From Ampullaceana balthica (Eukaryota > Mollusca > Gastropoda > Lymnaeidae): a stretch of 64,000 bases of DNA. Location: NCBI GenBank assembly GCA_944989445.1, contig CALYLW010000041.1, forward strand, positions 2,952,519 through 3,016,518, given 5' to 3'. The first letter of the stretch is position 1, and each line of letters starts with the position of its first letter. The notes below the pieces were generated by a model. That model had not been told where the DNA came from and ran no database searches. It saw nothing but the letters and a program-made list of their open reading frames with translations. Below are positions 11,381 through 23,300 of this stretch, one piece after another. The position numbers and the translations under genes were made by a program.

Positions 11381-14300
11381 CTGGAGACAGAGGACATTTA
11401 GAAATAAACATTCTGTCTCACTAATGGTCTCCTGAAAGCTGGTAAATCAAAACAAAAAAAAAGAGAGATCGCTCGAACGGCATCCGTTGGGGTGGGGGGG
11501 AGGAAGGGGCGCATGGATCTTTATGTACACAGGTTTTCTATTCGAATGTTTTCCAGCCACTTTAGGAAATCATTTAAATGTTATTTTTAAAATTATTATT
11601 AAAGATTTGATTTCTATAAAATTTTTATAAGGTCAGGCCATTACGTATCGTGAATCACTTTAGGTCTAGAAATTCAAAGCATATAATTTTCACTCTAGAG
11701 CTCAGCAACGTTCATTGCCCAAAACCTGGATTCCCAGGCCAGGTGAGTCAGACGATTTACAGGCCTAGGTGGGTCTTATAACACCCGCTACGCAACTCCC
11801 TCTGGAAAATAACAAAATCTGAAAACTTTGAGAAGGAAAGGCCCTGATAGCCGTGGAAAAAAAGACACTCAGTGAAAAGTGAAAAGATACAGACTGTTAA
11901 GCAAATTGCTTCATGCGACCATTTTTGTTGTTCTGTGTTTGTAGTATATGCATTATTTTTAAAAATATATAACCAACTCGGATACCACATTTCATCAAAG
12001 CCCCAAACTTAAGGATGCTACCATGACACGACTAGGATGACGAGTATTGAGCAACAAAAGAGAGATAAGGATATTAATAGTTAACACTAATTTGAAAAGA
12101 AAACTTACTGTCAAGAAACACTTAATGTTAAGAAAGACTTAATGTCAAGAAACACTTAATGTCAGGAAACACTTAATGTCAAGAAACACTTAATGTCAAG
12201 AAACACTTAGTGTCAAGAAACACTTAGTGTCAAGAAACACTTAATGTCAAGAAACCCTTAATGTCAAGAAACACTTAATGTCAAGAAACACTTAGTGTCA
12301 AGAAACACTTAATGTCAAGAAACACTTAGTGTCAAGAAACACTTAATGTCAAGAAACACTTAGTGTCAAGAAACACTTAATGTCAAGAAACACGAAATGT
12401 CAAGAAACACTTAATGTCAAGAAACAATTAATGTCAAGAAACACTTAATGTCAATAAACACTTAATGTCAAGAAACACTTAATGTCAAGAAAAGCTTAAT
12501 GTCAAGAAACACTTAATGTCAAGAAACACTTAATGTCAGGAAACACTTAATATCAAGAAACACTTAATGTCAAGAAACACTTAATGTCAAGAAACACTTA
12601 ATATCAAAAACACTTAATGTCAAGAAACACTTAATTTCAAGAAGCAGGCTGGTAGAGTAGTTTGAAACGTGCAGCATCATACAATAATACTGTTTCAATT
12701 CATCTACTCGGTGTCCAGCACATATTTCTGGAGAGGGATGGACGAATGCCTGTCAGCATTGTGTTCACTTTATGTACATCGTTGAAGGTTTAGAGCCATC
12801 AGCACAGTATTTTAGATAAAGTATTTTTTACATTTGAAAAGAATAAAATCCAACTGCTATTTCGTTTTCAAGATTAATAGCAAATAACTAGATAAGACCC
12901 GCGTCGTAGCATACGCCGCAGACTTGCTCATAGATAGTGCAAAGAATGGTGGGGGGGGGGAGGAGAACGGACACAAAAAGTAGCAGGAAGAAAAGTAAAC
13001 AACGCGAGTGAACGTCGGGTCGGAAATCGCCGACACATTGTTGGTCTCGAGACATGCGCAGTGCGGTTTTTGTTACCTGCCCCCGCCCCCACCCTTTACT
13101 ACCATCGCTTGTCAACTGTGATTGGTGACCCTAGCAAAGGTCATTCGTCATGCTTATTTGCACACGTCTTGTCCTGGTGAATCATATATATAGATATTTT
13201 GAAACGTGCATCTATAAATTGTGAAGTTCTATTATTAGCTACCAATATTTTATTCCACATTATTAAATGAGAACTAAGCATGATTTTTTTTAAAAAGGTG
13301 TCAAATTATTTTTAAAAAACACCAAAAACCCCCCCCCTAAAAACGAACGAATCAGTGCTTTGACTTGAACCCTTATTTAAAATATTTATATAGTATGTAT
13401 TCAAATTTAACAATCAATTATTTAGAATAATGTGCACATAGAATGTCAAATAATGTGTTATAACCACACCCTTGAATGGAATTTTGCTAGCGCTTTTGTC
13501 GCAGGCGTTTAAAAAACATTTTAAAAAATCTTAATTGTTAACAGAATCGATTTAAGCAAACAACTACGAACAAACTACAAATCCTTCCATTTGTCGAGTG
13601 AGTAAAGTCCCTTTGTCCAGTTTATTTTGAGTAATTAGTTTAAGAGATAAAGATTCCTAACACTGACATCTTTCTACATATTGTTTTGTTCGACCACCTA
13701 ACACGACCGACATATTGAACTTACCTAAACCCAGGATACAGATCTCCCTGACGAAATGCCCCGCACATAAATGTCTTGTCAAGTCCCAGATCTTATACCT
13801 CGATATGAATGTATCAATACTGTCAGGATCGCCTTAAGTTCAAGACAAACAAAAATACTTTACTGTAGTTGAATATATATATATCATTTTTTTCTTTCTT
13901 TTCATTTTGAATAACAAAAGAAAATTACAATAAGAAATATTTTTTAAAAAATCAGATATTCATTTAAGATAGTTGTTGTGAAGCAGATGTGATGGTGAGA
14001 GAAGTCTGTGAAGCAGATGTGATGGTGAGAGAAGTCTGTGAAGCAGATGTGATGGTGAGAGAAGTCTGTGAAGCAGATGTGATGGTGAGAGTAGGTTGGT
14101 TGTGAAGCAGATGTGATGGTGGAAGTAGGTTGTGAAGCAGATGTGATGGAGGAGTTGTTGATGTGTTTTGGATTGAAATAGAGTTAGGCGGGATGAGATA
14201 GGTGTAAGTAAAAAAAAAGTTTTTTAAAAACTAAAAAGCAAGAAAAAATCCCAGGAGAATGAAAAGGAACATGCAGCTTTTAAAGCGAAATGAAGTCAAT

Positions 14301-17300
14301 ACACACCCAAAAAATTTTGTCTACAGTTTAGACATAGAAAGATTATCTTACCTTATCTTATCTTAACTTACCATATCGTATCTTATCTTATCTATTACAA
14401 ACGCTCCCTTACAGACGATTAGCGCCTACTACGGTTATCAATGGTTTATGTCTAGTCTCGTATTGTCATTAAAGTTTTAAATGTTAAGTGTGTTGGTTTT
14501 CTTATTTGATCGGGAAACTCATTCCACGTCTGTAACATAGGTGGAAAGAACGGGAAGAACGAGAATTTGTATGCGTTTGTTCTTGCATACGGAATAAGAT
14601 AACATTAAAAAAAATATCCTTATGTCTATCTTATGGTTGTATTGTATTATCTTTGTGTTGTATTTTAAATTAGTATTAATTGCTTTGGGGCCGTCCATAA
14701 AGTATGTCACGCCATTTTAGACCATTTTGACCCCCTACCCCTATCACAAACTGTCACAAATCTTGGGACCCAAAGTACGTCACACTTTCGAATAAAAAAA
14801 ATAAATTAACACCTAATTAAAAAATTTAATATAATACTTAAATTACACTTCACTATTAAACCGTATTAAAATATAAAATTTACACTTAAAAGTAGTGATG
14901 TACCGGATTCCAAATTTTAAAATCCGGCCGGAGCTAAATTTGGTCGGAATTATGAAGTGAAACATGCCGAAGCCGAAGCCGGATCCGGATTTGTAAAAAT
15001 AGCCGGATTCTGGATTTGCCGGAGCTGGAGCCGAAATCCCGTACACCCCCCACTTAAAAGCATTATCATATCATTAAAATGATTTTAATAGTAGAATAGT
15101 TAATTGTCAACAGTTGTCATAGTTATTCAATGAAACAATAACTCAATCTAGATCGAATTTGAAAACAAAAATTTGCAAAAGTTAGACTTGACAATCATAT
15201 AATACACATCATTTATCTGCTACCTTTTTATTTACAATGGGTGAGGTCAAGTTTTAGATAATCTTTTAGATATGCATTCTATTGACACAGCATAAGAAGT
15301 AGATTAGCGAAACTTGACCTCAAACAGTGATTAAATAATAAAAAGGAAACAAAACAATTTGACTAAAAAGAAGACTAGATTGAAAAATTATGTGACCAAC
15401 TCTTGTGCTATATTGAATCTGTTTATTATGTTCCTATGAATTATGTTTAATTCAAAAATATTCACTGGACATCATCTTACAAAGGTGAAGTGAAGTGTTC
15501 ATCCATAGTTACGACTGACATCAATCTTTAACCATCATCGCTTCCTGGAAGAATAATTGCAGAGAGATCAACTCGTCCTCATCTAGCCACCCAACAGCCT
15601 CTGTATGTGCATTTTATCTTCTGGCAATAACTGCCAAAGGTTCTCTTTGCCTTCTAGAAGCGATTCTCAAAGGACGGATGCGTTTTATCTGTGTTGATTC
15701 TTGAACAGTTTGGGTGGGCACATTCTCCTGAGCCCGAGCTCTGTGTTGTCCTGTATGTTTCTTCAACATTGTTTGTGAGGCAACATATAAGTGACATACC
15801 TTGCAAAGTCGATCAAATAAGCTGGTAATCATATGGTTGTACTTTGAACTCCTGTTGATCTTGGCATAGTGTCATCAAATTTGAGAGTTTGTGCTACAAA
15901 CAAGGAAGGAAATTTATGAGAATCTGCATCTGCTCTTTCTGAAGCGTTGAGTCCATCAAATGTTTGGTTGATTTGGGATTGGAGGAGGAAAGAATCTCGA
16001 AGGTAAAGCGTTGAAATATGAGCTTCATACTTTGTCGCCTCATTTCATGTTCTGATCTTTAACAATTTGTTTGAAATATTGGCTGGTACGAACATGATTG
16101 TCAAACCATTCCTGATCCTTATATTAGTCCTGCTGCATCCAATTCAGATTTATGAGCAACACATTCAGGAGATACGCATTTTATGCTATTTTGACATAAA
16201 ACTAATTCTAATGTTTCAAAAAAATTTTGAAAATTATTTTTAAAGCTATTTAAATTCTACTAAAAAATATACAAATAAATTAGAAAAAAAAATGTGTGAA
16301 AACACACTTGGCCTGACCCCCCTCCCCCTGTCACAAAGTGTCACACTTTCTTACACGGAGCGTGACGTACTTTATGGACGGCCCCTTTATGAATAATTAT
16401 CCAAAGTCTCTTTGATTTGTATCCTCAAGTGTTTCTAGGTTTATCGATTTAACTATTGGTGTCAATCTTGTCAATTTTTAATTAAATGAAAATATTGTAT
16501 GATTACTATGATTATAATCAGCTTAATTCACATTATTTTTTAAAACAATGACATTTGACGAAGAAAAATAAAACGCCAAGAATCTCCAAACCTTTAAACG
16601 ATCCTTTGATTCCCAGTTGCGGGTTAAAATTTAATGTCGAGAAGAAAGTCTCATCTGGGATCATCGTTTTCTTCGTCCATTCAAAGAGCGCATGCGCAGT
16701 TTCATTGTGTAATACGTAGTCAACGTAGTCTCTGCAACAAAAAAAAAGAAACTCTTTTTTTTTAATTAGTGGGAGTTGAGACATGTTATAAACAAGCATA
16801 AAATAAGGGGTCTAACGAAGCTGGAGTAGCAATTATTATTATAGAATAATACATCATGGAAACCTAATTTATGACTCTGTATGAATGTATCGTAAAGTAG
16901 TAATCCTTATATAATAAAAGGCATGTTCTGTCCGTTCATCGATAGCGATTGGTACCTCAAACAAATCTGACTCCTACAGCCAATCATATTGAACACGTTT
17001 ACGGGGACGTTCAAAACGAGTTATTTTTGGTGCAGTAGGGACGCGGTGGACGAGTGGCAGCGCACTGGACTGTCGTACCGATGGTCACGGGTTCGAATCC
17101 GTGTGAAGGCAAGGGTTTGTTCCCGGGGCCTAGGGCGTCCCTGAGTCACCCCGCTTCGAATGGGTACCTAACACTACATGTAGTTAGGCGGCTGGGTAAT
17201 GCGTGGAACCCACAAAGCCGTGGCCTGTGAAAGCTGCATCACTTGCCAACAGATCATCTGTCATGGTCTGTGGACGCAACTATCTTCTGCATAGAAGGAG

Positions 17301-20300
17301 CGTCTGTATAGATAAGATAAGATAGAGTATTTCTCCCCAGACTTTATTTTTTGTTATGCGCGTTGGGATTTATAGTCAAAAGCTCTGTTTTTACGAGTTA
17401 TTTATTTTAACCATAATGAATAGTATTTTTGACGTGATGCACATGTAATGCCGGTCGAGACGGCTGTTGGAGGGGAGTTACAACATGCCTTCGAACGGTT
17501 TCGGAACGTCCTGGACGGGCTTGGTTTCTCGTAATACATAAGCCAATAAATATCCTGACTTGGAAATACAACAAAACGAAAATCTAATAAAACATTCAAA
17601 TATTTAAAGGGTTAAGACATTTGTATTGTTTCATATGCAATAGAACACACATTTTAATTCTGCTTCTTCCCGTCTGGAATTTGGGGGCGTGGACTGTTTT
17701 GCCCAAACAAACCGGGAAAACTAAAATACTATCAACATTAAAATCTGTAATTAAATTTCAAGACTATTAATAAAAAATGAATCGTCTGTAGAGACACGAT
17801 GAGAATTTTTTTAATAAGTAAAAAGGGACTCAGGTACACTCTGAGACCCGGAAGCTAATCCCTGCTTTCACAGAGATTCGAGCCCGTGACGCTCGGTACG
17901 CCAGTAGAGCGCGCATGCCGCTTGACCACTGTGCCCCTTTGAATGTCATTTACACGCTCTCCCATTTGCCTCCTGCCTTTCTCTATCTGTCTCTTTTATT
18001 TGTGTGTATACTACATTCAACCTAAAAAGAAGAAATTTAATTTAATTTTAATTTAATTAATTAAAATTAAAAAAAAACTAATTTAAAAAAAAATAGTTGC
18101 AGATTTTGAGCTAACCATATTCTTAGTCTTGTAGTCAAGCCATAAACATAAACTATGAATTTAAATGATTTTTTATGGACATATTTTTTTTCGCTTACAG
18201 ATTTCACGCTTCCATGACTTTAAGGAAGTACCTGTAAGTAGGTGGCAAAGTCACAAAACGTGACTTTACGACAAAGTTTACGACATATGGGTGACCTGGT
18301 GGTCGAGTGGCAGCGCACTGGACTGTCGTACCGATGGTCACGGGTTCGAATCCGTGTGAAGGCAAGGATTTGTTCCCGGGGCCTAGGGCGTCCCTGAGTC
18401 ACCCCGCTCCGAATGGGTACCTAACTACATGTGTTGCATTAAAGTTTGCAGCATTTGTTAAATGTGAACTGAATAATGCCCTTTTGTGTTATTGAAAATA
18501 AAAAAAAATATATATAAAAGTATTTACAACATAAAGTCTCTCTATATATAATTCACCAGTCAAGCACAAGACGCTAGCAAATAAGCATTACGAATGACCC
18601 TCATTATGGTCGACCAATCACATTTTATGGTTGGTAAGCGAGGGCTGTGCAGGGTGGGGGATAGGTAACAACAATAGTAGTGCGCATATCCTAAGACCAA
18701 CACTGCGTCAGTGGTACCCCCCACCGACGTTCACTCGAGTTGTTCCCATTTCTTCAGGCTGCTGTTTGTGTCCGTTCTTGTACCCCTTTTCTCTTCACTA
18801 TATATGAGAAAGTCTGCGGCGTATGCTACGCCGCGGGTCGTATCTAGTTTTAACTATTTTCCTTCACTCATCTAATACCTCCACGCACAAACACTATGAA
18901 AATGAAATCAATATAAGCTAATTAAATTATGTTTTTATGAACCAGAAAAATGCATAAACCTCAATACTACGAAATGAAAGTTGTTCGCCCACATTTGGAA
19001 ATATTTACCTCATAGCTGTGATGCTGGCCAATAGTTACATGATAGCTATGAAACTTGCTCAAATTTAACTGCTACCTTTGATATTGACCAATATTTACCT
19101 GCTATCCATGATACCTGCTGGCCGAGATACTAGCAAATATTTACCTGTTTGCAGCTATGTGGACGGATCCCTTCAAGGGTCGTATTCCAAGCGGGGGTAA
19201 TGAGCTCCTCCACCGATTTTTGCGCACGCTTGGTAGAAAGAAGACGATCTTTTCATTATGTTTTATTAAATAGGGTTAAAAAGATAAAGTTAAACAACAA
19301 AAAAGGACACAAAACCCGAAAATATAAAAATGAATGTAAAAAAATGTAATGGTGAAAAAACACAACCTTTTTGTTACGCTATTTGTACGGGAAAAAAATA
19401 CCAATTCCTCGAAACACAACATTTGACCAATGACTACCATCAGATTTTGAATACAGTGTGCCTAATCACGACAGCCATAAAAATGAATACAGCCGGAAAA
19501 AAAAAGACTACAGTTGGAACACTGAATATAGTCGGGCAAAATACTATTGTCAGAAAAATGACTACAGACGTACAAATGACTACAGTCGAAAAAAAATGAA
19601 TACAATCTGACCAATGGAAATATAGTAACGATGGCGCTGTTTTGATTTCTCCGAGATGACATTTATTTTAAAGGATATATGATATAAACTGTAAAAAAAA
19701 ATAAGAAAGAACTGGTAAAGTAAGAGCTCGGATTTTTTTAATAGCCCTGACATTTTTTAGCTGATATACGATTTTAAGTAATCTTATGGGGCAGTGGTAG
19801 CGAACCTTTGGCCACGTGCCCAAAAATTAAACTAAAACCCACTTATTTAGATCAAAGTTCCAACACTCCAATGAAATAAAAAAATCAGAGTTTGGCTTAG
19901 CTGGCTTGATTAAGGAAGTAATATTTTAGTCGCGTGCCAGCTGACGAGGCCCTGCGTGCCGAATGTGGTTCGCCATCACTGCTACAGTGTGTTCACTTGA
20001 TAGTTTATTTTCACTTTAAATGTGTTTCAACACTAAAAGTACAATAATTAATGCAATTGATATGTAGATCAAATGAGTCTGAATAATTTTTTTTTAAAAT
20101 AAACGAACAATTGTCTGAGAGCCAGATGCAGCCATCAATAGAGCCACGCTTGTCTCGCGAGCCATGGTTTCCCGACCCCTGTCAGTGAGTAAATGTCCTT
20201 TTGTTAACGCATTTTTGAAGATTGTTCAACCCTTTGAGAACAGGTAAACCACATCAACCAGGCTTGGTTACCCAGGGAGTGCTATAAGTTAGTTTTGATG

Positions 20301-23300
20301 AATTATGTTAAATATTTTTGACATCCTGAATAATGAAATTGAAACCAAATTTTTGTTATCCCCGATACTTTGATATTTTAATTTTTGTTGTTGCTATAAT
20401 TAAAAATATGAACGGGATCACAGAATAAAGTTTGAGAATCTCCAGATAGATGAAAATGAATTTGTGTGGGACGATATGGCTGTGCTTAAAATTGTCTTTA
20501 TGAGCTGACTTATGGCTTTCTTTAACAAAGACCACTATTCAACTATATGGACCTGAGTTTTTAAAAAAAACTACAAACTATTAAATAAACATTTAAAAAA
20601 ATATTTATCAATTGCACTCCATAACATCATCAAATAGAACCACAGTTGACATTCAGCTAGCTGCAATCAATAAAAGTGACTATACATTTCCAGGATACAA
20701 TGCTCCATCACCATGATCGCCCATTCAACTGTTAACAAATAGTGACAACAAATAAAGTGTCAAATATAAAATTCGCCACTTTTATTTCTATCCAAGAAAA
20801 TTAAGCGATTAAAAAAATACTATAAAATTGAGTTCTCAACTACATTAACATTCCAAAAACCTAGCACGAAGTGAAGTTTTGGAGCTGTGTCAGCGTCCTG
20901 ATTTTCTCGTGGGGTTTGAATAACGAATTAGAGTCCTGAAATTGAAATAGAATCAATCACGATACCATAGTAGGATCCCGAGACTACGGTAGAGTTCCGA
21001 TACTATGGTAGGGTCCCGATACTATGGTAGAGTCCCGATACTATGGCAGGGTTCCGATACTATAGTAGGATCCCGATACTACGGTAGAGTTCCGATACTA
21101 AGGTAGAGTCCCGATACTATGGTAGAGCCCCGATACTATGGTAGGGTTCCGATACTATAGTATGGATCCCGATACTACGGTAGAGTTCCGATACTAAGGT
21201 AGAGTCCCGATACTATGGTAGGATCCCGATACTATGGTAGGGTTCCGATACTATAGTAGGATCCCGATACTACGGTAGAGTTCCGATACTAAGGTAGAGT
21301 CCCGATACTATGGTAGAGTCCCGATACTATGGTTGGGTGCCAATACAGAGCAAAAGTCGGCAGTTTGACCACACCGCTGATCACTGAGCTTTAATTACTC
21401 TTTACAGCTCCTATCGACTCAACCCTAAGAGAAGTAGTCCAGCGCACTAACGAGATGGGATCAATAATGTGGTTATACACTCTTGACATTTCCATTCTCA
21501 AGCTCTGAACTTTTGAATGTTGAATCGTTTCGTTGGTGACAACATGATCTATTTTTTGTTGCTGTCAGTATATTTACATCGTAGTTTTGTTAAAACTTTC
21601 AAAATTTCAATTTAAAAATAATCTATTATTAAATATTTTTTTTTACAGTCATGCCTAATTCTTCGACGACTTTATTTGGTAGTTAACTAAATTAATTAGT
21701 CATACATATATATACAGTCGGACCTCTCTAAGTCGAGCTTCCCTAAGTCGAAAACCTCACTATATCGAATTAATTTGTAGGTCCCGGTCAAATTCTGCGA
21801 TGTAACGCCCTTTTCCCTAACTCGAAAACTCCGTAAGTAGATTTTTTTCCCCGTTCCCTTTGAGTTCGACTTAGAGAGGTCCGACTGTAATAAAATATGT
21901 TCGTTTAATGACATGATTATAGGGTTGGTCATTTCTAGGATTATGAAACGGCTCAGCCGTCTAAGTACTTTTCTATTATTAGAGCAATCGGACAAACATT
22001 TCGTAAACCAAAGTAGCTAAATGAACGAATGGGAAGGTGATCTGCACACAACTGACGCTCCGGCTGTAAAAAGAAAAGATATTTTTTCTCACTTGTTTTG
22101 TAACTAAAAAGATAATTGAAATGCAGTAGACTAAAAATAAATAGTTTAGAGAAGCCTTAACTTGTTAACACGCAAGGGTGTGTTAACCTATCCATCGGTA
22201 TATTAGTAATGTGATGATTAAGACTAATAAAATTATCAATAATAGCTTCTTTGTCTTTTTTTATAAAAAACTCAATATCTACTAAATAATTGGAACAAAT
22301 TTTCACCTACAGATATAATAAAAAAAAACCACGTAAAAAAACTAGTTTTTCACTATAAATCCTTTATGTACGAGACGTAACTAAAAGAATGTTCATTATA
22401 ATACGCAGCGCCAGACCATCCAGAAATACAAAATTTCAGTTGTGTCGTAAAACATGTTTAATATAATGCGCACCGATCAGGAACATGTTTATAAAAAGAG
22501 TTGTCAATAAAATACGCACCTTATTGCACGACAGAAAGGTTGTTCAATATAATACGCACCGCGACGCTCTATCTCAAAAAATAGCATGATACATAGGAAT
22601 AAATAAAATAATCTAACAAATCAATAATTTAATTACGGTACATGCGATCGATCTGAAATTTTGATACATTGTTTTTATTATCGGTACGAAACTGCCTGCA
22701 AAATTTCCGCTCGCTAGCTTACGAGCAAGTGGGTTAAAAATCGATAAAAAGTTTTGGCAACAAGCAAGGGCGGGCGGCCGCAGACACCACGAGTTAATAT
22801 AAAGGATTTAAAAAATAGAAAACGTGAGTTATAGAATGTGATGATAGTTTTAAATGATGTATGCCAGTTCTAATAGGAAAGACAAATAATAGTATTAATA
22901 AATGGTATTATTGAGACATTGTTTTAGCTCGTTGAAGACGTTAATGTCAATAAAATCTTACATTCTGAATAGATGCGATGTAGCGGAAGTAATCGAGATG
23001 TGAAGTGAACATGTCACACGTCCACTTTTTTATCATTGACGCTGTATGGATCAGTTGTTGATTGAAAAATATTTGTGGCATTGGGAAAAATGTTGAATAT
23101 TGAATAAAAATAAAAGAGAGTGGAATATGAAAAGGCGTGGCCTTATAAATCTCTTTTACTTGGATGTAACTGACTATTTTAAGATTAAAACGAAAATATA
23201 TAAATTTTTAAAGTAAGAGATCCTATATAATAAAAGGCTATGTTCCGTGCGGTCATCGATAGCGATTGGTCCCTCAAACACATATGACTCCTACAGCCAA

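Larger units (their letters stand above)
11381..13724 (-). other. GCNT intron 4
   Basis: Holds a 17-bp minisatellite (12108..12645) and a copy of repeat R2 (12888..13192). No other coding signal is seen. Confidence 0.8.
13833..16591 (-). other. GCNT intron 3
   Basis: Holds a 30-bp minisatellite, a LINE 3' fragment, and a 1.7-kb DNA transposon inserted inside that LINE fragment. Confidence 0.8.
16732..19144 (-). other. GCNT intron 2
   Basis: Holds repeat R1 with a SINE inside it, a LINE tail fragment, two partial SINEs and a copy of repeat R2. No coding signal other than these is seen. Confidence 0.75.

Noticed and set aside
15614..15832. A host C2H2 zinc-finger gene
   Set aside because: The single finger lies inside a transposon with clear inverted ends and target duplication and is surrounded by broken frames.
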